DNA of 64,000 nt from contig JAKOON010000007.1 of the NCBI GenBank assembly GCA_022577435.1, positions 20,063,866 to 20,127,865 on the forward strand. Direction: 5' to 3'. Position 1 is the first letter of the stretch. Each line of letters begins with the position of its first letter. Shown piece after piece: positions 12,452 through 24,101 of the stretch. A program made the translations under genes and the position numbers. Origin of the DNA: Embiotoca jacksoni. Lineage: Eukaryota; Chordata; Actinopteri; Embiotocidae. The notes beneath the pieces were generated by a model. It searched no databases. It was given only the letters and a program-made list of their open reading frames with translations, and had not been told where the DNA came from.

Positions 12452-13533
12452 AAACCACAGCAAAGAAGGCACAATGACACAATCCTTTGAGTCTAAGTGT
12501 GCAGTAGAATAGTCAAAGAAGTTACGTCCTATAGTCCTTTCCTAAGTCTTTTTCCTTGACCTCAGTGGAAAACGTCATGAGGTCAAGGAAAGATGAGAAG
12601 GAGAAAGTACAAAACACAAAACAAGGAAAAAACATCCGCAGTGTTGAGAGAATTGGACTCTACTAACACTGCCACTGGCTGCAGTTAGCAGAGTTATTCA
12701 CATCGTTGTGGAGGAAAGGATAACCATCCAAAACCACATCATTCATTTCCCCAAACCAGAGGAGATGAAGGACGGGCTGGAGGGACTGGCTTTGCTCAAC
12801 TTGCTGGCTAAGAGGGATTCCGCAGGGCTGCTGGTGCCGTCGATGGGTGTCACATCAGGATTCTTCATCCTGCAGAGACACAGAGGAGGTGTTATATCAA
12901 CCGAAAGCTATTCCCCTCAGTAATAACGCAAGGCCTCAGGGATGCCAAGGGCGATAACAATAATTTGATACCCGTTTTGTCTGCCAGAAATGACATATTT
13001 CAACAATTAAAACCCAAACAATTACACTGGTATACATAGGTGGGAATTTGTAATATTTTAATGCCATGTAATATGTTACTTATTTGCTCTTCAATAGTTA
13101 AAATGCTTAGTGCAGTGTCTGTACATGCATTGGGAACCTGATTGCACTCTGAAATACAGTAAACAGCAAGAACATGTGGAGAATTTCTCTTGTGGAAAAT
13201 AACAGAACACGCAAGCATTGTAATATTTCAATGTATTTTTTTGAGAAGAAATAAAATATCTCACACGAGATGCGTTGATTTGATTGCGGGAACACGGCTG
13301 CACCAAAATCTAGGTGCAAAAACTTCAAAATAAGTAGCTGTGGAACTCTACAGAGATGCGTTTCTGGCAAATAGCATGAAACCCAACTGAAATGTATCTG
13401 AAGTCATTGGAGACTGTGATGCACCTTTCATTCAGATATATTCCTGCACGGGCTTGCATTTACATCAGCCACAAGGGGGCAGTGTCACATCAGATATTTT
13501 GCACTGTGCTTGTGCTCATGTACTGTGAATATG
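12452..13533. other. Unassigned non-coding DNA
   Basis: No recognisable gene. A 71-codon plus-strand frame at 12708-12923 and overlapping minus-strand frames at 13000-13370 carry no domain. Confidence 0.55.

Positions 13534-13577
<44 letters not shown>
13534..13577. repeat. (TG)n microsatellite, 22 units
   Basis: Uninterrupted TG run of 44 bases with no associated gene. Confidence 0.97.
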
Positions 13578-13578
<1 letters not shown>

Positions 13579-15044
13579 AGGAGAGACTAAAATCAAGAAA
13601 ATTAACTTTGTTTGAATGTCAGCTCCAATAAATAATCATTAAAAGATCTCTGAACTTCTGTGCATGGACTAAACTGCCTTGATATTTAATACAATATATT
13701 TAATCTAACGTGCAATATTATACAGTATAAGAACAACACACCAAAATGTGATGCTAACAATATTTTAAACCCATGTGTTAGGTATTATCATGTCATTTAC
13801 ACAGGTTTTACAGTGTATGTAAGCAGAACTTTTCGAGCTGTGTCTCATTTAACACTAATTAAGTCTGCATTCTGTTTGCATCAAGTCTTGAGTTGATGCC
13901 AGTGTTTATTTGGCTACAGCTTTCTGTCAATTATTACAGAGAAAATGAAGGGAGAAACCAAAATAAAAGATTTTCAGTTTCTCGTGCTGACCAGAGAATC
14001 TGGAATCATATCTGCACCACGTGGATTTCTAGTTTTTTACAAATGTCATTTCAGGAATTTATGAGTACTTTGTTAGTGATCTTTTGTCTCTCTATGAACA
14101 GTGAAAATAGCCTTAGTTTGGTACTGACAGTATAAGTAGTGTGCTCTTTATGCACACTTTGGTTATGTATGGTTATTGCAGTGTTGCCAAGGGAAAGACC
14201 ATGACTGTGTTTGATCAGTATTTACCGTATATGCGTAAGTATACCCATTTCTGATTGTGATGTTAGATTCCTATATGTGTAAGTATACCCATTTCTGATT
14301 GTGACGTTAGATTCCTATCGGACTAAAAGTTCCTCCTGGAGACGAAATTCTACGAAAATTTGTAAAATTGTGACATTTTCTGAGAATTTCCCCTTCAACT
14401 AAAGAGTAGATCCTTGTTAAGATAGAAGTTATTCACAAACCATCTTAACCCTTGAGAGAGCTCCTAAGGTGGACAACTAATAGGAACAGGCAGGAGGATT
14501 TTTAAGAGGCTTCAGAATTTCTTAAGCTAAGTAGAAAATTGCAGAAGTACAACGAGGTCAGAGACAAATTCTTCAAACGTGGAATGACCGCACAATGACC
14601 GAGATGATGTTTGAGGTCGATCCCATTTGACACACTCACCTCTCCCACTCGACACAATAACGTATTATCAGCAGTGATCGCACAAACAAAAACAGCGGTA
14701 TCACAGCCTTGTATTGGGACACAGTTAATTTAATTTTCATTGGATGTCACTGTCCATTCTGTGGCCTTTCTCACCAAGAGATCAACCAATCACATCTTTT
14801 AAAAGGATGTGCCATAGTTAGCAACAGGGTCAACCATACCTGTTGTTCTGGTTCACCATCCCTGTAGTTTGCTCTTTACCAAAGATGTATCTGTGTCCTG
14901 GAAAAAACAAAAAGGTACAAGTGACATATTTTGTAAGACATGCATTAAGATTATGTTTTGTTTTGTCCAGAGATGGTGGTGACACAATTCTTCCATGTGT
15001 AAACGTCCTGTCTGTCCCACTGCACAAGATGACTCAGCTTGGAA
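13578..15044. other. Unassigned DNA with one 44-bp tandem duplication
   Basis: AT-rich sequence. A 44-bp direct duplication is at 14233-14319. At 14969-15020 an acceptor-like TTTTGTCCAG precedes a frame reading GGDTILPCVNVL, which faintly resembles the start of a fish Ig V-type domain, but the frame ends quickly and support is weak. Confidence 0.5.
14233..14319. repeat. 44-bp tandem duplication, two copies
   Basis: GYGTAAGTATACCCATTTCT begins at 14233 and again at 14277. The two copies differ at only a few positions, including TGATG versus TGACG and the boundary bases. Confidence 0.92.
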
Positions 15045-15310
15045 GTGGAGCAGTGGTAGTTTATTGATCCCCGGGGGGAAATGGGTCTCCTGCATTTGAC
15101 CCATTCCAGGTACACACACACTTGGAACAGCGCAGTGCAACACTTGGGGACACCAGCTCCACGTCTGGCTGTCTGGGTCAGGGGTATTGACAGGCGTGTC
15201 AACACTGATATTTGTCTTTTCAGGCTGGAAACAAACCGAAGCACCTTTCCAAGGAGCAGGGACATCCGGGGTTCGACCCGGGATGTTCTTGCTGTTACAG
15301 GGTAATGTGT
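15045..15310 (+). repeat. Interspersed teleost repeat fragment (GGTCTCCTGCATTTGACCC type)
   Basis: The run GTTTATTGATCCCCGGGGGG, GAAATGGGTCTCCTGCATTTGACCCAT and a later GGGGTTCGACCCGGGATG match the layout of a repeat seen widely in fish genomes. The minus-strand frames of 139 and 156 codons across it do not match any known protein and are taken as artefacts. Confidence 0.55.
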
Positions 15311-15633
15311 CGGTTGGTGCCATGTCTTGTGTCCTTTCCTGCTCTGCCTCCTGTGGTTTCTCATTCTCAATCCTGTTTAATGTTATGTGTAACTTACTTT
15401 TTTTGTTTTCTCCAGCTTGTGAGGAATGTTGTGATGAGACATAATGACCCTGTCCCTGAGACTGATGAATAATTTTACATTACCTGTCTGATCCACTATG
15501 GAGAAGCTGCTGTATGCTGAAGAGATGAAGAACACTCTTTTCACAGACTGTGTATGAAGATCATTGGCTGTATATCAAATTATTAGTTTATTATTATTAT
15601 TATTATTCATTATAACTACTTATTAGCTTTTTT
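15311..15633. other. Unassigned short spacer with (ATT)n
   Basis: Nothing coding is recognised. An imperfect ATT run lies at 15586-15608, just before the second MITE copy. Confidence 0.6.
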
Positions 15634-15950
15634 GCTGTCCATTTGAAAATAATCCCTTCATTTATTAGAAAATTAGAAAATAAGCTTAATAAAGCCGTTT
15701 TTGGGGGCGTGTCTGTTTGATTGACAGTCCTGTGGTGGAGTCAGGTTACGGCTATCGGTGGACGGTTTCCAATCAGATCAGTCAGATCCACCGTTCACTC
15801 CCCCCCAGCTCGTCCAAATATGGTCACTTCCTGCTCCAAACCACTCCGAACTAGCAAGACAGCGCCGGACAAAATCCAAACTCGAGGCTTCATAACGGTC
15901 GTTCACAAACCAACGGGTGACGTCACTGCCGGTTGCCGCTTGATGAAGAT
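15634..15950 (+). mobile_element. MITE-like repeat family, copy 2 (5'-truncated)
   Basis: It begins at the CTGTCCATTTGAAAATAATCC region and contains TTTGATTGACAG, GGAGTCAGGTTACGG, CAGATCCACCG, AAATATGGTCACTTCC, ACTAGCAAGACAGCGCC and CACAAACCAACGGGTGACGTC, in the order of copy 1. The first roughly 230 bp of the family are missing. Confidence 0.8.
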
Positions 15951-17539
15951 GGATGAAGCTTCCCCATTTTCTCTCACTGTTCAAAAGTGGAGGCAAATTA
16001 TGGCTGAAATGTTTGCTGCCAGAGCCATGTAGACAGAGTCATCTCAGCTCTCTCCAATGGATCACTTGGCACAGCAAATATCAGATTAGTGAGCATTTTA
16101 ACTCAAGCAAAAATAGAAGTAACTTCAAGAGGTTCTCAAGATGCACAGCGATGTAGAAAATCCTAAGTAATGATAATAATAATAGTATAGAATATTGAAT
16201 TTCATAAAATAGAAACCTCTTCACATCAACACTGAGAATGTTTTCTTGTGACTTCACTCTGGTCGTTGATACCATATATGAATACACTCTGGCTGATAAT
16301 TTGCAGCATTGTTTAACAGTATGCTCACATCTGAGCAATGCAAATAGAAATTCTCCCCAACATCAACGGAATTAACCCAACAATAAACAACGCACATTTT
16401 ATTTTGGTTGTCCAGTTCCACAGGCTTCCACTGGTTTTCACACCATAGACACACACAAGGAGAAGAAGCACAAACAGTTTAGGTGCCATCACCTTCATTT
16501 ATCAAAGGGTCTGGTGGGACATCCGGGGTAAGAAAATATTTATCACACACACAGGTATTGGGTTCAGAAAATGACCTTTTTGGAAAATGGCAATTTCATC
16601 AAAACCGCATCGAACACCCAAAAAAAAGTCCACACAGAGGTCAACACCTGGTTGGCACAGGTGGTCAACCCACGAACCTAAAACACACAGCACCGTAAGT
16701 GAGTTAAAACAATCTTTACCCACACCCTGAGAGAAACACTGCACACATTACAAGGGCACAGTGACTGGCACATTACACACTGATGGAGCAGTGTCAAAGT
16801 GCACGTCAATCAATGTACAAACTATGAGCAGGTCAAAACCACTTTTAACAAATAGGGGGAAGCAGAGAGCCTCTTCGGCTCTCAGCAGGGTGTCAAATCA
16901 ATCAAATCTAATTCTAAAATAAGTTACATAAATAAATAAAACATAAAAGTGAATCGAATTTCTCTGGTGACAAGACCCATCCCCTTTGGGTTGTAAACAT
17001 GTAATCTCTCGTAGGACCAGGAAGTGCCGGCAAAAAACCCTCCCCCGGCAGCCGAGATGCTCAGGCAGCAGCAGCAGCGGACAGCTTGCTGCTTGAGACG
17101 CCGTGACAGCGTGAGAATGATATGTAGAATCGCGATGACAACAACCTGTAAAATGCAGCTTAAGGGACTGACTAATTCCTGGTCCTCGTTTCTAAAGGAG
17201 GTATCTGGCCTCCCCTTCTAACACTGAAACGTCTCTCCTACTTGTCTTCACTGCTGGCAATACTAAAAGTTTTGAGCAGCATCCTTCTGCCACAGTACTC
17301 GACACAGACAGAAGTATCTGAGCCTTTTAGTCCGGGCTGTCGGGCCGTTCAATGCCCTCTTTTATTCCTGCATCATTCTCCACACCTTCTCATGTGGGCA
17401 GCAGTCATTGATTATGTATTTTACTATGTAGGAATTATTCTCCGCAGGTGTCCAAAAGGGAGATAGAAACCATCCCCCATATTTCTTTACCATCTTATGT
17501 ATTTGATTAATTGTTGTTAATAAACCCTCTGCTCCTTAA
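15951..17539. other. Unassigned non-coding DNA
   Basis: No gene is supported. A CAG-rich, locally GC-rich patch at 17020-17110 encodes Gln-rich chance frames. A (TAA)n-like short run is near 16172-16186. Confidence 0.5.
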
Positions 17540-18083
17540 ACAGCAACCGACAATGACGTCATCCATTGGTTTGTCAGCCGCGGCTATTAAAAGTCAAGTT
17601 TGATTTTACAGCTGTTGCCACCTCGCTATCTCGGAGCAGTTTGCAGCCATAAGCGACCATATTTGGATGAGCTGGGAGGAGCCAGCTGTGGATCTGACTC
17701 AATCTAACTGGAAACCTGAGGACACTCCATCCCGCCCACCGATAGCGGAAACCTGACTGCACCACAAGGCCTGTCAATCAAACAGAGATGGCCCCAAAAA
17801 TACTTCTTTTTGAGGCAATTTTCTAATTAATGGCGTGATTATTTTCAGATGGATTGCCAGAAAACGTATAAACAGGAGTGACTTTAGGTAACCAGACCAA
17901 AAGGACTTTGAACAAGTTTTGGGATTTTGTACTATTAGTGCAGTTGAATGGGAGTCAGTGGAGCCGGAGTCTTTTTGGAGCCAACCTCTAGCAGCGCTTG
18001 ATGGTATTACACTTTATGACACTTCTGCATCGGCCTCTTTTTCAGACCAGAAGGCTACGTCCACTTTTATATGCAGTCTATAG
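17540..18083 (-). mobile_element. MITE-like repeat family, copy 3 (near full length)
   Basis: Read on the minus strand it starts at CTATAGACTGCATATAAAAG (18083) and runs through GGTTGGCTCC, TGACTCCCATTCAACTGC, TTTGATTGACAGGCC, AATATGGTCGCTTATGGC and ends near GACAAACCAATGGATGACGTC. It covers the same length as copy 1, which supports a unit of about 540 bp. Confidence 0.8.
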
Positions 18084-18954
18084 TGCGACTTAATTTATAG
18101 AGGATTGTGGCCATTTTATTTTCTCACTGGAAGAAAATAAAATGTCCACAATCCTCTCGACGTGGTTGACTTCGTTTAAATTTTTTAGGTGCTTAATGAT
18201 GTAATCATCTCTTAAGAGTTGATTCAAGTTGTCAAATTGACAATAAGGTGTATTGACTGATTCACATTGCCAACTCATAGCCTCATTTTGATCCACCACC
18301 ATGTGCCCTGTCAAAATGTGATGCATTAATTACGCATTAATGCAAACTCAGCATTTCCTGTATGCATTTCAAATTGAAACACTCTCTAGCACTTCAGTAG
18401 ACAGAAATCCTTCATTTCTTAATAAGGCTTTTATTTTGAAACACTTGCAGAAACCTGTTGTGACTGAACTCTGACGATTCTGCTTAAGATGAATAGTCCA
18501 GACCAACCATTGCAAAAGACATGAATATATTGTTGACTTTATTAAATAAAGCAATATAAATATACATTATTGACTATTGTATATATATTACTAACTATCG
18601 CAAACTGTGTCATGGTGAGCTCAAGTAGCTTCTTTAACAAATTCATCCCTGTTGAGGACCACATGTCCACGTTGGGTAAAAGGTTAGCGCGGAGCCCTAA
18701 ACTCTCATTCGCACCTCGAATGACACAAAGACTTAGTTGGTAAAACCTTCAGGGACTCGTCCCGGTGTGCACTAAGGACAGTACACCACCTACCTCAGGT
18801 ACACAATGACATTTCCTTGACTTCATCTGTGGAGTCTGCATGTAAATAAAGTGATATATGGCCCAGCATCACTGGTTAAGGATGCAGACCCATATACAAT
18901 AGTTTGTAAAACTTACTATTTTGTTGTTACCATCCCAGTAACAAAACACTGAAA
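18084..18954. other. Unassigned AT-rich DNA
   Basis: No gene or RNA is recognised. An imperfect inverted stretch around ATTGTGGCCATTTTATTTTC (18102) and AATAAAATGTCCACAATCCTC (18135) forms a possible hairpin of about 20 bp at 18104-18157. Confidence 0.5.
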
Positions 18955-19600
18955 TTTAATTAATATAGTGCTATATTAAACAAGTGCTTCACAGCAAGAG
19001 AATTACATGGTGTTTCACATAAAAACAGATATATAGGAACATTTAAAAATATAAAAAAGAAATGCCTGAAATTAAACACAAATAGAGTTAGACTGTAAAA
19101 TAAGCAACATGCATTTTAAGTGCAGACAAGTGCAAGAGAGTTTCAAGAGTAGCTAGTTAAGGCTAAAGTAAAAAGTATTTACTTTGTTGCTGGAAACCTC
19201 CAACAAACCAGCAGCAGATGATCTCAGTGTTCCTGAAGGCTCATAGTTAACCAGAGAGTTAGAGATTTAACTCGGTCAGAGCCCATTAAGAGCTTTGTAT
19301 GTGAGGAGGAGGAGCTTAAAGTCAAACCTGTTTCTTATAGGCAGCCAGTTCAGAGCAGCCAGAACTGGACTGATGTGTTCTCTTCTCTTGGTTGTGGTTA
19401 ATACTCCAGCTGCAGAGATTTGGATGAGCTGAAATCTATCTGTTGTTTTCTTTGGGAGGCTTGTAAGAAATACATTGAATATGCTTTTACTCCTCCTGAA
19501 CAGCAGTGAGTGATGCAGCCAGTGATGTACAGATTTTTCTCAGCCTCTCAGGCTGCAACTGATTGTGTTTCTTAGGGATGCACTCAGCTTGAGGATGTAT
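18955..19600 (-). mobile_element. Degraded LINE-related repeat (minus strand)
   Basis: The stretch GAGCCCATTAAGAGCTTTGTATGTGAGGAG, then GCCAGTTCAGAGCAGCC, CTGATGTGTTCTCTTC and CCAGCTGCAGAGATTTGGATGAG follows the order seen when the C-terminal part of fish L2-like LINEs is read in reverse. No open frame survives. The left part (18955-19200) may be its 3' UTR. The assignment is by word order, not by alignment. Confidence 0.4.
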
Positions 19601-20761
19601 TGCAGACGTCACTACTTATATAATTTCACATTGTCACTTCACTGCATGTTGTTGAGGTAAAAGATGATACAACTGATGTTGCTTTGTGGATCTATTATTC
19701 TCCTAAAAGATTACTAATACCAAGCATCAATCCAGGATAATACAGTTCAATGTACAGGCAAATGCAAATACGTTATCTATCCCAATCCGTCACAAACATT
19801 CTTAGGCTCCTCTCAGAGAGTTCCTAATTTAGCCGAACAATTTCAAGCTTGGAGTTTTAGTTTTACGAGGGATTTAGAACTTTAGAACTTCTCTGAGCAA
19901 AGGACGCAGACTTTTATTTTAGTGAGGAGGTGCGGTTGACCGCATTGCTAGGTACGACACAACCTTCTGAAAGATGTGATGGTTGATCAAATAAAATACT
20001 CGTTGCAAAAATGGGCACAGAATGGACATCCAGTGGAGAAGAAATGAACCACATCCGAATATGAGGCTGTGAAAGCACTGTCTTTGTTTGTGTGATCACT
20101 CTGCTGATGGAAGGTTTAGGGTTAAGGTTAACCACTAAACTGTGTGAGTCATGCTTTTTTCAACGGTTGTGCTGGATAACTTGACTAAAGTGTGATTGTC
20201 AGTTTTCAGTCACAACAGCTTCCTAGAAATGTTTCACAACAAAAGCCTTGGTAACAAGTGAATGGTATCTGTCTAGTAAGGCACTAGAGGGCTTTTAATT
20301 TGAAACACGTACAGGAAGTGTTAACGTGTAATGCAGTAACTTTAGCAGGGGAAACAGTGGCTGATCAAAACAAGGTTTCGAGTTAACATCAAGAATCAGT
20401 CAATGCAACTTAGATGTCAGCATGACAACTTTGACCATTTCATTTGTTTTTATTGGCTGTCTTGCGTGACATATGCTGTTGACATGATAGGATCTTCAAC
20501 CATTTAAAAACTTCACAGTTCTCGATAGAAATAAAACATTTTTAATGGTTATAATTTTTTTTTGCGATGCCTCCTTCTGATGCGCTCTAGCAGAACAACA
20601 TCTATGGATATACAAACATAGACTTCTGACATTAATTGTTTCGAATAAAGCCAAATGTTGCGTACTAATTGTTAAGGGACTATTATATGTATCATTAAAT
20701 CCCTGATTGCAAAACAGGATGTAATGGTTTGTCTCTTGGGACAGTAACATAGACAATAATA
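19601..20761. other. Unassigned non-coding DNA
   Basis: AT-rich, no domain-bearing frame, no clear repeat. Confidence 0.55.
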
Positions 20762-21107
20762 CAGGGGTGTCAAACATACGGCCCGCGGGCCGGAGGTAGC
20801 AGCGCTCGCTGCTCGCTTTCTAACGCGTTTGACGTTTGACGTCAAACGCGTCACAAAGCGAGGGAATCTGCAGAGGAGAGCCGGGGCAGATAAGCAGTGG
20901 GCTGATGTCTGAGGTTTTGGTCTTTATGTTTCTAGTTTATTGTAGAAAGACCTTAAAATAGGGTTTATCATCCAAAAACCTTCACCAATGATTTAAACAT
21001 AGAGAGAAATATTGTCGTTATTATGCTATGATTTTACTGGTCTGGCCCACTTGAGATCAAAGTGGGCAGCATGTGGCCCCTTAACTAAAATGAGTTTGAC
21101 ACCCCTG
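20762..21107 (+). mobile_element. hAT-type MITE, 346 bp, with 8-bp target duplication
   Basis: The left end CAGGGGTGTCAAAC (20762) and the right end GTTTGACACCCCTG (21107) are perfect 14-bp inverted repeats. The flanking octamers are CAATAATA on the left (20754-20761) and CTATAATA on the right (21108-21115), a 7/8 match as expected for an aged hAT duplication. The interior has no coding frame. It carries GCCCGCGGGCC near the left end, a CpG-rich palindrome at 20812-20862, and the words TCTGGCCCACTTGAGATC and GGGCAGCATGTGGCCCC near the right. Strand is arbitrary. Confidence 0.93.
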
Positions 21108-22462
21108 CTATAATACCTTTATTAAATACTAAATGAGGTTTGTTTACAAATATGCAGACTCTCATTTTTATTTATTCCTTACCTTAAAATAAAAAAATAA
21201 AAAAGTAATGTATGTATGCAAAATTGGACTTGGATCAGTCATGAAAAAATAATAAAGTAAACCAATCATATTACAGCAAGTATATTACATTTTCTGTTAT
21301 CACTTATATGATTTTTTAAAATGCGATTGAGAGAGACAAAGGCAGATTGGATGTAAACTGTTGGTGAACTTGGAGCGAGGGAGTCGTGGAAAGGACCTGA
21401 AAAAAGCCAATGACAAAAACAACAAAAAAGTCTGTAGGCACCTGGATTGCTTTGGCCCACATTGTCCACATGTCATCATGTATCACAGAGGTTGACGCAC
21501 AAATGCACTTTCAGACTTTTTTCTCCAGCAGCGTCTGGCCGTTTCTAAATGTCAAAGTGCTTTGCAGAACTCCGGCCATAGAAATAGGAGCATATAGAAC
21601 AGACGCCCTTAGTAAAACAACAGTTATAAATATTTCTCTGACATCCTGTCTTTGTTTGTCTGTTTTACTTTTCAGTCAAAAATTCAAAAAAGTGTAAATG
21701 CACATTGAATATAGAATTCAATCTTTAATGTGTCCTATACAAATATGATGTTGTTGTACAGCTGAATACAGACACAGATTACTAACCTGCTGTGGCTTTT
21801 TAGTCTTATGCCAACTACACTAATAAGGTCATAAAAAGACAGCAAACTACAAATCTAAAGTCATACAGACAGCAAAAACATAGCCATTGTCATAAAAAAC
21901 AATTATTTCCTGTGCATCTTTGCACATACTTATTTTTTATTTTATTTAAATTGGTTTTAGAACTAGACTGCATATTTGGAGTTGTGCAAATCCTCACTTA
22001 GATCAAGAAATGCATTTATGTTGAAGATCATAAATGTAGTGAGGGTTGCAAGCTGGTTCAGGCACTCAACACTGCACTCACAGGCATACTCATACAAGAT
22101 GTATGACACAGTAATGCGGCGCGTGAGTGAGCGGAGTCGAGCAATAACTTCGCCAAAAGGCAGGTTAAAGACGGTATCTGATTAGATCTGACGAGACTGC
22201 CTCACTGACCTACACACAAACTCACTCATGTGGCAAACGCCACCTATGTCCACAGTCAAAGACTTACATTACATACAGTAATAGTGTTTTTATATGTGAA
22301 TGGAATAAAACTGAGTAGGCGGCACAGAACAGAATTAATGAGAAACAAGCACCAACGCAGCAGCTGCTATATTTATACAGCTTTACTTATTGTAATCTGG
22401 TAAGTGAAACGACTTTGACAAATGTTGCCCTTTTCAGAGTGAGGTGTAAGGAGAGAAAGAGA

Positions 22463-22465
<3 letters not shown>
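21108..22465. other. Unassigned AT-rich DNA
   Basis: Nothing recognisable; a 95-codon frame at 21410-21697 (+) shows no domain. Confidence 0.55.

Positions 22466-22538
<73 letters not shown>
22466..22538. repeat. (TG)n microsatellite, about 36 units
   Basis: Uninterrupted TG run of 73 bases. Confidence 0.98.
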
Positions 22539-22539
<1 letters not shown>

Positions 22540-23576
22540 CATCGCAAGTAATTTGCAAATTGGTTCCAATCAGGCAGATTGCAGTAAGCAGGTGGTTGGC
22601 TGGAAGAAACCTCCGTCCTGTCACGGCTCGGAGATGTTTTATCCATGAACACATCACAACACATTTAACCCTTAATTAACTCTGAACCTGAACATGCACC
22701 TGAAGTATAAATGCAGAGAGTTCAGCAGCCGCTGTCCGAACCTTGCAGCAGACAGTACACACTGTGTCTTTGCACAACGTAACATCCTCTATTAAAACAC
22801 AAAGAAAGAGGACATGCAATCAAATCCACACTGGGAGTTTCCTGTTGCCAGGATGTGTTGTTTTGGGTGACTGGGTTGATTATTTGAGTAGATCCATTTG
22901 ATTTCAGCTAGCTCTGGAAATCACACTAACTTTGTCTCTGCATCTCTGTCTTGTTGATGTTGCATAACAGTTGTTTACAAGTCACCAACATTTGCCACGT
23001 GGACCATGATGGATTTCTAAACTCACCATTTTGAGGACATAAGTACGTACACAAACATGCCGTGTACAAGTACAACGATGATGCACTCAAAATGGTCCAA
23101 CCAAAAACGATGAAATGCTGGACACTTTCCACTTTAAATGGTCACCATCTTGGCTCCATAGAGGAAGGGGCGGGGCCAATGATGTGAAGAACTTTCAAAT
23201 TAAGGCGTTTGAGGAAGCTGCAGCTGTTCCTGAACACGACATTTTTTAATTTTCACTACTGCTGCTGCTGGACAGAAGAATCAGTGTGTTTATTGAGTGT
23301 GTTAAACAGAGGACACAAAAACACGTCTATTTCTTGTTAAATAATTTGTCTGCTTCTGCCTCCATCCAAAACACTGCACAGATGGTTTTGATAATAATGT
23401 AGAAAATGTTTTTTTTTTTTCAACTATAATTTGAGATCATTTTACAATGATTGTTAAAATAAACAGTATTATTTCCCATTAATTATCTTACATTGTTTTA
23501 AGAATGGAGGATAAAGTTGGATTGAGCTGTAGTAACTGGAAGAAGAAATCAAGGCATTCATTATCAGGATGATGCA

Positions 23577-23580
<4 letters not shown>
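22539..23580. other. Unassigned non-coding DNA
   Basis: No gene is recognised. A GC-richer patch near 23140-23180 (GGCTCCATAGAGGAAGGGGCGGGGCC) may belong to a dispersed repeat. Confidence 0.5.
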
Positions 23581-23658
<78 letters not shown>

Positions 23659-23670
23659 ATGTGTGTGTGT
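23581..23670. repeat. (GT)n microsatellite, about 38 units plus imperfect tail
   Basis: Pure GT from 23581 to 23657, then GCATGTGTGTGTGT to about 23670. Confidence 0.98.
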
Positions 23671-24083
23671 TTGTATGTGTGCACCCACTCCCCAGTTGGA
23701 CCATATGTGTCATGCACCGCTGCAGCCTCTATCTCAGTGCACTGAGCACACCTGCAGTAGCTTGTGAGTGTCTGGAAATACTTTATAGCACAAAGCAGTC
23801 ACGTGTGGTACCTCAGCACAGAATGAGTTCTACTATGTCTTCATTAGGCGCCCTTCATTCTCTTCGTCACACCTGCTCACAAAGTAGAGAATGACAAAGT
23901 GAGTGCCAGGCAGGAAGAACATGGACTTCCGAGTTTTGATCTTTTGTTGTATCCATCTCCTCTGTCTCTCTCTTCTGCAAATGAAAAAAAACATCCTCTG
24001 CGCTCTCCTTTCCTCAAACCAGACTGATTCTACAGAGGCAGAGAAAAGGAAGAGACTGATGCAGGGAAAAGTACAGATGGGGA

Positions 24084-24101
24084 GGGGGGGGGGGGGGGGG
24101 G
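24084..24101. repeat. Poly-G run
   Basis: Eighteen consecutive G residues on the plus strand. Such a run can form G-quadruplex structure and is prone to length error. Confidence 0.9.

Noticed and set aside
12146..12453. Frames of Tyr/Ser/Phe/Leu repeats
   Set aside because: They translate the (CTATT)n repeat and AT-rich LINE 3' UTR.
14969..15065. Possible Ig V-type domain start (GGDTILPCVNVL) after an acceptor-like site
   Set aside because: Only about ten residues resemble the family, the expected Trp and second Cys are not in frame, and the frame soon ends in a repeat.
14853..15370. Minus-strand frames of 156 and 139 codons
   Set aside because: They overlap each other in different frames across an interspersed repeat and show no domain.
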